Source: Phycisphaeraceae bacterium (GTDB lineage Bacteria > Planctomycetota > Phycisphaerae > Phycisphaerales > SM1A02). From it: a stretch of DNA of 64,000 nt. Shown here piece by piece: positions 11,792 through 19,728 of the stretch. The notes under the pieces were generated by a model that saw nothing but the letters and a program-made list of their open reading frames with translations, did no database searches and had not been told where the DNA came from. The DNA is taken from NCBI GenBank assembly GCA_019636755.1, contig JAHBWZ010000010.1:58643-122642 (forward strand), given 5' to 3'. The first letter of the stretch is position 1, and every line of letters starts with the position of its first letter. A program made the position numbers and the translations under genes.

Positions 11792-12110
11792 GAACCGGCG
11801 GTGGTGACACCGCGGGCGGCCGCCCCCGCGCGATCGAGGTGCCGCCTCCGACGGATCTGCGCACGGGGCGGCGCAGGGGGTTGACATCCGTCGCCCCTCC
11901 GGTAGATTCGATGGTCAGAGAAGAGAGCGCCGGCGCTGCCGGATCGTTCACCATCCCGCGCCAGGCCCGTCACCACCGCGTGTGAGGGGCTGCGTGTCCG
12001 TCCTTCCGCCCGACGGGACCGTCGCCACGGTCCGCCCGACGGCCGGGACGGCGCGCCGGATGTCGGACGCGCCCCCGGGGGCATCGGCGCAGAGAAAGAG
12101 AGAGAGCGAC
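11792..12110. other. Intergenic region between hutI and the thioester-domain gene
   Basis: This 319-bp stretch has no convincing gene. Just after hutI a small hairpin, GCGGTG-GTGA-CACCGC (11798-11813), can form but has no T-tract. A good sigma-70-like promoter follows at 11881-11908. The rest is GC-rich leader ending in an AGAGAAAGAGAGAGAG purine stretch before the next ATG. Confidence 0.6.
11881..11908 (+). promoter_or_regulatory. Sigma-70-like promoter of the thioester-domain gene
   Basis: A perfect TTGACA at 11881-11886 is followed, after a 16-nt spacer, by TAGATT at 11903-11908. This is the best two-box promoter I see in the window. The transcript would have a leader of about 195 nt before the ATG at 12111. 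Confidence 0.6.
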
Positions 12111-12842
12111 ATGTCGGCAATTCGCATTCTGGCGGGCTGTGCCCTCGCCGCGATCCTGACCAGCGCCGCCGGGGCCGCGTTCGTCCAGGTCCGCGACGCG
12201 GCCGGCGGTGAATATCCCAGCGGCAATCCGGACGGGTTCTTCCTGAGCGGAACCGCGTCGTACAACTACGTCTACTTCGGCGCGTCTCCCCTGCTCATCG
12301 AGTACGCAGGCACGTTCGACTTCGAGATCGATCGAGGCGAGGGCGCCGGCTGGGAGTCGCTGCAGACCTACTGCATTCAGCCGACCAACGGCATCCCGTT
12401 CGGCAAGCAGCCCGGCGACCTGATCGGCGCGACCTACGAGGTCCGCCCCCTCGCCGATCACGCGGGCCTGACCCCGCTTCAGCAGACCTACACGCGCCGA
12501 CTCTGGGCGCACGCGTTCGACCTGTCGACGCAGTCCGCCCTCGGCGCCGCCGCCTTCCAGTACCTGCTCTGGGAGTTCGCGCTGGACGACGACAACGACC
12601 TGGTCAGCGGCGCATTCCGGATCGACCTGAGCGACCCCCACACCGCCCAGGCGGCGGCCCTGGCGCAGTCCTGGCTGGACCTGCTCATCTCCGACGCCTG
12701 GACGGACGAGGTGGAACTCGCGCTGCTGCATCACGCCTGGGGCCAGGACCTCCTGGTCCGGGTGGTCCCGGGCCCGGAAGGCTTCGCCATCATCGTGATC
12801 GCCGGCCTGCTGCGCCAGCGGCGCCGCCGCCAGGTGGCATGA
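12111..12842 (+). CDS. Secreted surface protein with Cys-Gln thioester-type domain and PEP-CTERM-like anchor
   Basis: The protein has 243 residues. Residues 1-23 are a signal peptide (MSAIRILAGCALAAILTSAAGA). Cys88 in TYCIQP and Gln150 in AAFQYLLWEF fit the paired motif of thioester domains (aromatic-Cys, then Gln-x3-Trp), where Cys and Gln form an internal thioester used in covalent attachment. The C-terminus is VPGPEG, a hydrophobic stretch, then RQRRRRQ. This resembles PEP-CTERM/exosortase sorting tails, although the PEP triad is not exact. The start at 12111 is set by the signal peptide and a purine-rich AGAGAGAG upstream. The function is inferred from motifs only; no exosortase is in the window. 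Confidence 0.68.
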   Translation: MSAIRILAGCALAAILTSAAGAAFVQVRDAAGGEYPSGNPDGFFLSGTASYNYVYFGASPLLIEYAGTFDFEIDRGEGAGWESLQTYCIQPTNGIPFGKQPGDLIGATYEVRPLADHAGLTPLQQTYTRRLWAHAFDLSTQSALGAAAFQYLLWEFALDDDNDLVSGAFRIDLSDPHTAQAAALAQSWLDLLISDAWTDEVELALLHHAWGQDLLVRVVPGPEGFAIIVIAGLLRQRRRRQVA

Positions 12843-12884
12843 ACGGACAACAGCGCGGGGTCGGGGTGCGCGGGCGCGCACGGC

Positions 12885-13995
12885 GCCATGCCCTGGTGCA
12901 TCATCAGGGGCGTTGACTCCTGCGTGGGCGCGCGCGCGCTCGCGTGCTCGCTCGCTCGATGTCTTCCAAGGAGTGCGGTTCACCCCGGGTCTCCCTGGAT
13001 CCTGATGCCCTTCGTCCGGGGGCGCGAGCGCAGGGGGGGCTGAGGCCCCCCCTGCAACCCCCTTGCGCGCAGGCGGGTTGTGGTGGTCAGCCGGCGCGCG
13101 TGTGGTGGCGTCTTCGCGCGCATCGGGTCCCGGGTCGCGTGATGCGGACGACTGCCGGCGACGGCGCGTCCGCGTTCGATGATCCGCGAGCCATGGCGCT
13201 CACGCGGTCCTCCATCCGCGAGGGGGGTTGCAGGGGGGCGTTTCAGCCCCCCTGCGCTCGCGCGCGCCGAAGGCGCGATCGTGCACGGCGGAGCGCTCTG
13301 GTGCATCGTCAGGGGCATTGACCCGTTCATGCGTGCGGGCGCGCGCGTGCTCGACCGCTCGATGACTTTCGAGAACTCGGATTGACCTCGGATGTCCCTG
13401 GATCCTGATGCCCTTCGTCCGGGGGCGCGAGCGCAGGGGGGGCTGAGGCCCCCCCTGCAACCCCCTTGCGCGCAGGCGGGTTGTGGTGGTCGGCCGGCGC
13501 GCGAGTGGTGGTGTCTTCGCGCATGGGGTTCTGCGTCGCGCGCTGAGGACCTCCGGCGACGTCGGCTCGTCCGCGCGACGCGTCCGTGATCGCGTTGTTG
13601 CGAGTCAAGGCGATCTCGGGATCTTCCATCCGCGAGGGGGGGTTGCAGGGGGGCGCTTCAGCCCCCCTGCGCTCGCGCGCGCCGAAGGCGCGATCGTGCA
13701 CGGCGGAGCGCTCTGGTGCATCGTCAGGGGCATTGACCCGTTCATGCGTGCGGGCGCGCGCGTGCTCGATCGCTCGATGACTTTCGAGAACTCGGGTTGA
13801 CGTCAGGTCTCGATGATCATGTGGAGTGCCGTCCGGGGGCGTGAGCGCAGGGGGGGCTGAGGCCCCCCCTGCAACCCCCGTGCGCGCAGGCGGGTTGTGG
13901 TGGTCGGCCGGCGCGCGAGTGGTGGTGTCTTCGCGCACGGGGTCGCGCCGAGGCGGTCGGTCCCGGGAAGCGCTCCTGACATGCACGGCGCATCG
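12885..13995 (+). repeat. Repeat array A: five alternating palindromic modules
   Basis: This intergenic array carries G/C palindromes at 13030-13055, 13230-13255, 13433-13458, 13645-13670 and 13847-13872. Type P1 has stem GCAGGGGGGGC and loop TGAG. Type P2 has stem GCAGGGGGGC and a 6-nt loop. P1 and P2 alternate, and P2 with its flanks is the reverse complement of P1 with its flanks, so a single module of about 50 bp is inverted at each step. Centre-to-centre spacing is about 200-212 bp. Spacers are conserved at their ends and variable in the middle. Open frames across it are products of composition. The rest of 12843-14240 holds nothing recognisable. Confidence 0.85.
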
Positions 13996-14240
13996 ATGAA
14001 CGCCCGACCTGGCACGCCGTGCGCAGAGCGGGCTCGAGGCGTGTCGCCGCCGACAGAACGCATGCATGGCACCCGGCATGCCCGCGCGCCCTCCGCGATT
14101 CGAGACGAGACACCATTGCACGTCGACCGTGGCGGTGTACGGTGTCTGTCGTTCCCCATCCCGGAGGGTCCTCATGCATGTGACATCCCGATCGACTGAG
14201 TTCGCCACGGCCCACGGCCCACAGGCGCGCTGACTTCCCC

Positions 14241-15043
14241 ATGCAGGCGCGCGCCGTGCACGGCGGCGTCGCGATGGCGGCCTCCGGGCGTCCGGACGGT
14301 ATTCGCCGGCCTGTCCGCCCTGTTTCTCAGCGCTGAGCCAGTGTCCGCCGCCCCGCCATACGACTTGATTGATCTGGGACCGATCGGGTTCCTGCTGCGA
14401 CCGGGCGACGTGGGCGACTCCGATCTCACCTCGTTCCTCGGGACCGGGTCATTCGGGATCAGCGTACTGGATCCAGTCGCGCTTGTCGCCTGCATCGAAA
14501 GTGTGGCGTACTTCACGGGAGGTGGCGAATGAGTCCATCACACACGCTCACGAGCACGACCGGAGTGTCACGCCCGGGTACTCGATCTTTGAGAGTACAA
14601 CCTACGTCAACGATGGATTCGGGCTGGATCCACATCACCTCTGGACACCGCTCATCCTCACCTTCGACTCGCCGCAGCGCTGGCTCGCGGTAGATCACGC
14701 AGGCGGAGTCGAGGTGTCCCTCTACCACGAAGGCCGTCTTATCGCACCACCCGAGTACGACTTTCAGAATGGCGTCGGCCTCTTCTTCGCCCTCGTCTCC
14801 GACACCCCATTCGATCGCGTGGAACTGCGCGATCCGGTCAGCGGCGTCCTTCCCGTCGACGATCTCCATTTCGGCGGCGCCACCGTCCCCGCGCCGGCGG
14901 TCCTCGCGGTGTTCTCGCTGGCGCCGCTCATCATGCGCGGACGGCGCCGGTCGCGCCGGGAAGTGCTGACGCGCCCGCTCGCCACCGGTGTCGGCATCCA
15001 CGGCTGCCGGTCGTTCACGGCAGGCGCACGACCCAGTCGATGA
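14241..15043 (+). pseudogene. Frameshifted secreted protein gene with PEP-CTERM-like tail
   Basis: Pieces of one secreted protein lie in different frames. A signal-peptide-like stretch (VFAGLSALFLSAEPVSA) and SAAPPYDLIDLGPIGFLL run to a stop at 14530-14532 in one frame. The protein then continues in the next frame with GYSIFESTTYVNDGFG, LTFDSPQRWLAVDHAGG and FALVSDTPFDRVELRD. It ends VPAPAVLAVFSLAPLIMRGRRRSRR, a PEP-CTERM-like anchor. The signal-peptide frame has no ATG, GTG or TTG before it, so a second frameshift near 14280-14300 is likely (possible original ATG at 14241). At least one frameshift is certain if these pieces belong together. The 3' end overlaps tyrA convergently by 29 bp. A sequencing error is the alternative. 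Confidence 0.6.
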
Positions 15044-16301
15044 TCCGGTTCGAAAGCCGCAGCGCCTCGTCGTCGAATCCGTGGAACCAGGTGCCCACGT
15101 CCTCGAAGAGACGGCGGAACCCGGTGCGGTCTCCCGCCGCCAGGATTCCGTCCACCTCCGCCACCGCGTGTCGCAGCGCTGCCCGGGCCTCCGCCGCATA
15201 CGGGTTGCGCATCTCGATCTCCGCATAGAGATCGGGATCCTGCGCGAAGAGCCGGCCCACGAACGCCAGTTCCAGCCGGTAGATCGGGCTCGTGAATCGA
15301 AGCGTCTCCGCGAGCGGCAGGTGCGCGGCCGCCAGCGCGCGGCCCATCACGAGCGTCGAGAAGTGCACCAGGACCTGCACGATCGCCATCGCGCGGTCGT
15401 GCGTCTCCGGGTCCGCGTAGACCACCTCGGCGCCCAGTGCCGCGAGTTCGCGCAGCAGCCGGGCGCTGACCGGGCCCTCCCGGCGTGGACAGGCGACGAT
15501 CTTCTGCCGCCGGAGCGAGTGGACCGAGGGTCCGAACATCGGATGGAGTCCCAGCACCTCGCCGGCGCAGCCCGCCTCCATCACCCGGCAGATGCCGCCC
15601 TTGAGCGAGTTGATGTCGCACAGCAGCGCGTCGCGCCGGACGAACGGCGCCAGGCGTGCGGCCACGTCCTCGGCCATCGCCATCGGCACCGCGATCATCG
15701 TGACGTCCGCGTCGCCGATCACCGCCGCAGGATCCCGCGGATCGCCCGGCTCCAGCACGTCGACCGCGTGACCACAGCCGATCAGTTCGCTGGACAGCCG
15801 GCGCGCCATCCGCCCCGCGCCGCCCACCACCGCGAAGCGCAGCGGGCGCTCCGCGCTGGCCTGCCGGGTCCAGGCGCGCTGGGCCCACTCCTGCATCCGG
15901 TGGGATCCCTCGACCGCGACGGCGATGAGTTCCTCCGCGAGATCCTCGGCAAGGCCGATCTCGGCGGCGATGCGCCGGGCCCGGTCATAGACCTGGCGCT
16001 CCCGCGCCCGGTCGAAGAGGGCGCCTCCGTTCGCCGGCGACGGGACACCGTCGCCGGCGGCCGCGTCCCGACTGCCCTCCGGCGGGTCGCCCCCGGTCCG
16101 CGCCTCCGCGTCCGCGGCATCGCCGCCCGGCGGCCCCGCCCGCTTCGCCCGCGCGATCCGGCAGACGACATCGTTCCGCGCCCGGAGGGTGGTCAGCAGC
16201 GTGCGGTCGAGCCGATCGATCTCGCGGCGCAGGCTTGCCAGCGTCTCGCCAGCGCCGTCGTGCGATCGTGGTGCGGTGACGTTCTGGGCGGGGTCGGTCA
16301 T
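15015..16301 (-). CDS. tyrA: Chorismate mutase / prephenate dehydrogenase, TyrA type
   Basis: This enzyme belongs to tyrosine biosynthesis: chorismate to prephenate, then oxidation to hydroxyphenylpyruvate. The 428-residue protein has an AroQ-like N-terminal helix (LASLRREIDRLDRTLLTTL...), split by a Gly/Asp/Ala-rich insert of about 45 residues before RARERQVYDRARRIA. The NAD-binding domain begins FAVVGGAGRMARRL and continues with DINSLKGG, GLHPMFGPSV and the C-terminal helical domain. Start 16301 gives MTDPAQNV directly before the mutase helix. It is divergent from asnB by 100 bp. Confidence 0.87.
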   Translation of the reverse strand: MTDPAQNVTAPRSHDGAGETLASLRREIDRLDRTLLTTLRARNDVVCRIARAKRAGPPGGDAADAEARTGGDPPEGSRDAAAGDGVPSPANGGALFDRARERQVYDRARRIAAEIGLAEDLAEELIAVAVEGSHRMQEWAQRAWTRQASAERPLRFAVVGGAGRMARRLSSELIGCGHAVDVLEPGDPRDPAAVIGDADVTMIAVPMAMAEDVAARLAPFVRRDALLCDINSLKGGICRVMEAGCAGEVLGLHPMFGPSVHSLRRQKIVACPRREGPVSARLLRELAALGAEVVYADPETHDRAMAIVQVLVHFSTLVMGRALAAAHLPLAETLRFTSPIYRLELAFVGRLFAQDPDLYAEIEMRNPYAAEARAALRHAVAEVDGILAAGDRTGFRRLFEDVGTWFHGFDDEALRLSNRIIDWVVRLP

Positions 16302-16388
16302 GCGATGACGTCGTGGCGCCGTTGACCGGCATCGGACGCCATCGGCACCGGCCGCGCGGGGCATGTGCGAACCCGCGGCCTCCCCCGC

Positions 16389-16394
16389 TACGCT
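16389..16394 (+). promoter_or_regulatory. -10 box of asnB, probably leaderless
   Basis: TACGCT ends 7 nt before the asnB ATG. There is no Shine-Dalgarno. A leaderless mRNA would begin at the Met-Cys start needed for the catalytic Cys. Confidence 0.4.
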
Positions 16395-16401
16395 GCGCAG
16401 C

Positions 16402-18276
16402 ATGTGCGGATTCGGCGTCATCGTGCGAACGGACGGAGGTCCGATACCCGCCGAGTGGCTGGACGTCCTGCACGATCGCCTGCGGTGGCGCGGGCCGGAC
16501 GGCCGGGGCGTCCACCGGATGGCGGCGCCCGGGTTCACCGCCGCCCTCGTGCACCACCGGCTGTCGATCATCGATCCGGACGGCGGCGCGCAACCCATGG
16601 TCCTGCCGCCGCGCGGCGAGGCCGACGATGCCTGCGCCGTCGTCTTCAACGGCTGCATCTACAACCACCGGGCGCTGCGGTCGGAACTCGAGCGGCAGGG
16701 CCACGTGTTCACGACGGACCACAGCGACACCGAGGTCCTGCTGCACGGCCACCGGGCGTGGGGCACCGGTCTCTGCACGCGGCTCGAGGGGATGTACGCC
16801 TTCGCCCTGGTCGACGCCGGCGCGCGACGCGTGACGCTCGCGCGCGACCCGCACGGAGAGAAGCCGCTGTACGAGGGCCGGATGCCGCTCGAGGGCGGCG
16901 AACTCATCGTCGCCGCCAGCGATGCCCGCGCGGTCGCCGCGATCCTCGCGCGCGCGCGCGGCGCGGCCGCGCCGGCACGGCGCACCGACGGCGACACGTG
17001 GGCCACGTACCTGCGGCTCGGCTACTTCACCGCCGGCGACACCCCGTGGGGATCGGCCGGGACGCCCGTGCGCGCTGTCCCCGTCGCCGCGCTCCCGGCG
17101 CCCGACCCCGGCGCCGCGGCGCCCGCGGCGGCGCGCCTGCCCGACCTGATCGAGGCGGCGCTCACCCGCGCGGTGTCACGCCGCCTGGAGGCGGATGTTC
17201 CGCTGGGCGCGTTCCTCAGCGGCGGCATCGACTCGTCGCTCCTCTGCTGCTTCGCGGTGCGGGAACGTCCCGATCTCAGCACGTTCTGCGTCCGCATGCC
17301 GGATCCGCGCCTCGACGAGTCCGACGCCGCCGCCCGGGTCGCGACCCACCTGCGGACGCGCCACCACACGATCACCGCGCAGCCGGCGCCGGCGGATGAC
17401 CTGGCGCGGCTGATCGGGCACCTGGGACTGCCGTTCGCGGACAGTTCCATCCTGCCGACCTACTGGGCATGCACGGCGGCGCGGGCGTCCGTCAAGGTGG
17501 CGCTCGGCGGCGACGGCGGCGATGAACTCTTCGCCGGGTATGACCGGTATCGCGGCGCCGCCGTGCTGGCGCGCGGCGCCCCGCTCCTGCGCTGTCTTCC
17601 CGCCGGCATCGGCCGGCGCGCCTGGCCGCTGGGACCGCTGGCGAGGATCGGACGGATGGCGCGGAGCGCGCGCGACTTTCCCGCGCTCGGAGTCGTCGCA
17701 CTCGAGTCGATCGTACCGCTGAGCGCGCTGCGCGAACTCGTTCCCGGCGCGTCGACGCCGCCGGCCCGCGCCGACGCGCTCGTGCCGCACACGACCCGGC
17801 GGGCCGGCCGGTCCCCCGCCGACGGTCTGCGCGACCTGGACCTCGCGATGTACCTGCCGGATGACCTGCTTCGAAAGGTGGACTGCGCGTCGATGACCGC
17901 CAGCCTGGAGGCACGGTCACCGTACCTGGATCGGGATCTCGCCGCGATCATCCGTCCGCTGACCGTCCGCACGCTCACGCGCGGCGGACCGAAGGGCCTT
18001 CTCCGCGCGATCGCCGCCCGGCATCTCCCGGCGGCGATCGTGCGGCGGCGCAAGCACGGCTTCGGCGTGCCGCTGGGTGACTGGTTCCGCACGGACTTCG
18101 GCGGACTCCGCACGGTGCTGGAGGACCATCTTCGCAGCACCGACCCGTTCCCCGGACTTCCGATCGAGCCGTCGGTCGCCCGGCGGCATCTCGACCGGCA
18201 CCTGGCCGGTCGATCGGAGGCCGCCGCACTGCTCTTCGCGCTGCTGACGCTCTCGATGTGGGCCCGCAGCGACTGA
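16402..18276 (+). CDS. asnB: Asparagine synthase (glutamine-hydrolysing)
   Basis: This enzyme makes asparagine from aspartate, glutamine and ATP. The 624-residue protein starts MCGFGVIV, placing the glutaminase Cys at position 2 after Met removal. RWRGPDG, HHRLSIID and VFNGCIYNH belong to the class II amidotransferase domain (about residues 1-220). The PP-loop FLSGGIDSSLL begins near residue 271, followed by LGGDGGDELFAGYDRY in the synthetase domain. The start is fixed by the catalytic Cys. It could act on another substrate, as AsnB-like proteins also occur in cell-envelope clusters, but the neighbours do not suggest this. Confidence 0.92.
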   Translation: MCGFGVIVRTDGGPIPAEWLDVLHDRLRWRGPDGRGVHRMAAPGFTAALVHHRLSIIDPDGGAQPMVLPPRGEADDACAVVFNGCIYNHRALRSELERQGHVFTTDHSDTEVLLHGHRAWGTGLCTRLEGMYAFALVDAGARRVTLARDPHGEKPLYEGRMPLEGGELIVAASDARAVAAILARARGAAAPARRTDGDTWATYLRLGYFTAGDTPWGSAGTPVRAVPVAALPAPDPGAAAPAAARLPDLIEAALTRAVSRRLEADVPLGAFLSGGIDSSLLCCFAVRERPDLSTFCVRMPDPRLDESDAAARVATHLRTRHHTITAQPAPADDLARLIGHLGLPFADSSILPTYWACTAARASVKVALGGDGGDELFAGYDRYRGAAVLARGAPLLRCLPAGIGRRAWPLGPLARIGRMARSARDFPALGVVALESIVPLSALRELVPGASTPPARADALVPHTTRRAGRSPADGLRDLDLAMYLPDDLLRKVDCASMTASLEARSPYLDRDLAAIIRPLTVRTLTRGGPKGLLRAIAARHLPAAIVRRRKHGFGVPLGDWFRTDFGGLRTVLEDHLRSTDPFPGLPIEPSVARRHLDRHLAGRSEAAALLFALLTLSMWARSD

Positions 18277-18315
18277 TCGTCGCCGCGCGCCGCGACACGA
18301 CGGCGGCCGGTCGGG

Positions 18316-18321
18316 TAGCCT
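18316..18321 (+). promoter_or_regulatory. -10 box of the DAACS symporter, probably leaderless
   Basis: TAGCCT ends 6 nt before the ATG at 18328. There is no Shine-Dalgarno. Confidence 0.38.
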
Positions 18322-18327
18322 CCCCGC

Positions 18328-19677
18328 ATGCGAGGCGGCAACCTGCTGACGGTGCTCATCCTCCTCGGACTCGTGGCGGGCGTCCTGTTCGGACAGTACG
18401 TCCTCTTCAATGCCGGCGATCCGATCCCGTACGACCACTGGACGAAGGCGGCGGGCGACCTGGTGCTGATCCGGCCGCTGATGCTGCTGATCGTTCCGCT
18501 GATCTTCGTCAGCGTCGTGGCCGGCGTGACCGCGATCGGCGATCCGTCGCGCCTGGGCGTGGTCGGCGGCTCCACCCTGGTCTATTACATCGCGACCATG
18601 CTCATCGCCGTCACCCTCGGCGCCACGCTGGTCTCTCTCATCCGGCCGGGCGACCTGCCGGACGCCGACCGACAGCGACTGACCGCGGACGCCGCGCAGG
18701 CGTACGCCGAGAGCGGCCCGATCGCGCAGAACATCGACGCCGCGCAGGCGCGCGGGCAGGACCGGCTCGGCGGGGCGTGGATGAACATTCTGGAGCAGAT
18801 CATCCCGACGAACATCGTGGACGAGGCGGCGAAAGGCCGTCCACTCGCGCTGATCGTCGGCGGGATCCTCTTCGGCCTCGGCATCGCGGTGGGCGGTCGC
18901 CGGACGCAGCCGCTCGTCATCTTCTTCGACGCCGCATTCGCCGCGCTCATGCGGATCGTGCTCTGGATCATCTGGATGACGCCTGTCGGCGTCTTCCTGC
19001 TGGTGGCGTGGACCGTCGGTCGCATCGGGTTCTCTGCGCTCGTCGGCCCGATCTCGATGTACGCCGTCACGGTGGTCGCCGGCCTGGCGCTGCACGGGCT
19101 GATCGTGCTGCCGCTCGTGCTGCTGCTGTTCGGCCGCGCGAATCCACTGCGGTTCCTCTGGGCGATGCGCCGCGCCCTCCTGACGGCATTCGGCACCGAC
19201 TCCTCCTCTGCGACGCTCCCGGTCACGATCGAGTGCGCGGTGGACGAAGGCGGCGTCTCGAAGCGCTCGGCCAACTTCGTCCTCCCGCTCGGGTCGACCG
19301 TCAACATGGACGGTACCGCGCTCTACGAGGCCGTCGCGGTGGTCTTCCTGTTCCAGATCTACGGCATCGACCTGGGCCTGACCGAACTGCTCGTGGTCGT
19401 CATCACCGCGACGCTTGCCGCGATCGGTGCCGCCGGCATCCCGTCGGCCGGGCTCGTCACGATGGTCATCGTGATCACCGCGGTGAACCGCAGCCTGGCG
19501 GGCCAGAACATCGATCCCCTGCCCGTCGCCGCGATCGGGATCATCATCGGCATCGATCGCGCGCTCGACATGTGCCGGACTGTCGTCAACGTCTGGGGCG
19601 ACGCGGTCGGCGCGAAGATCATCACGCGCATCGCGCCCGACCCGGTGCCGGGACCGGATCTCCGGCCGCCCGGCTGA
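18328..19677 (+). CDS. Dicarboxylate/amino acid:cation symporter (DAACS family)
   Basis: The protein has 449 residues and belongs to the glutamate/dicarboxylate symporter family (GltP, DctA). These inner-membrane carriers bring acidic amino acids or C4-dicarboxylates in with Na+ or H+. Characteristic motifs are the HP1 serine-rich loop TDSSSATLP, the unwound TM7 motif NMDGTAL, HP2 GIPSAG, and DRALDMCRT in TM8. The fourth motif has Asp-Met-Cys-Arg, and the Arg is usually linked to acidic amino acid binding. The substrate is not determined. The start at 18328 is directly before the first membrane segment. Confidence 0.9.
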   Translation: MRGGNLLTVLILLGLVAGVLFGQYVLFNAGDPIPYDHWTKAAGDLVLIRPLMLLIVPLIFVSVVAGVTAIGDPSRLGVVGGSTLVYYIATMLIAVTLGATLVSLIRPGDLPDADRQRLTADAAQAYAESGPIAQNIDAAQARGQDRLGGAWMNILEQIIPTNIVDEAAKGRPLALIVGGILFGLGIAVGGRRTQPLVIFFDAAFAALMRIVLWIIWMTPVGVFLLVAWTVGRIGFSALVGPISMYAVTVVAGLALHGLIVLPLVLLLFGRANPLRFLWAMRRALLTAFGTDSSSATLPVTIECAVDEGGVSKRSANFVLPLGSTVNMDGTALYEAVAVVFLFQIYGIDLGLTELLVVVITATLAAIGAAGIPSAGLVTMVIVITAVNRSLAGQNIDPLPVAAIGIIIGIDRALDMCRTVVNVWGDAVGAKIITRIAPDPVPGPDLRPPG

Positions 19678-19728
19678 CCGGCGCGTCCCCTTCCGCGGGA
19701 GGCGCGGGCGGCGATGACCGCAGCGGGG

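Noticed and set aside
13030..13055. Modules as classic rho-independent terminators
   Set aside because: The stems are strong but no T-tract follows in either direction, and they occur in series of four to six.
13000..13800. Long open frames in the arrays translating to GGLQGGASAPLRSRA and GVAGGASAPPALAP-like peptides
   Set aside because: They occur in several frames of the same repeat on both strands and follow module position; lack start signals and plausible protein composition.
12885..13995. CRISPR array
   Set aside because: Repeats of about 50 bp alternate in orientation and spacers (about 175 bp) are conserved between copies; no cas genes.
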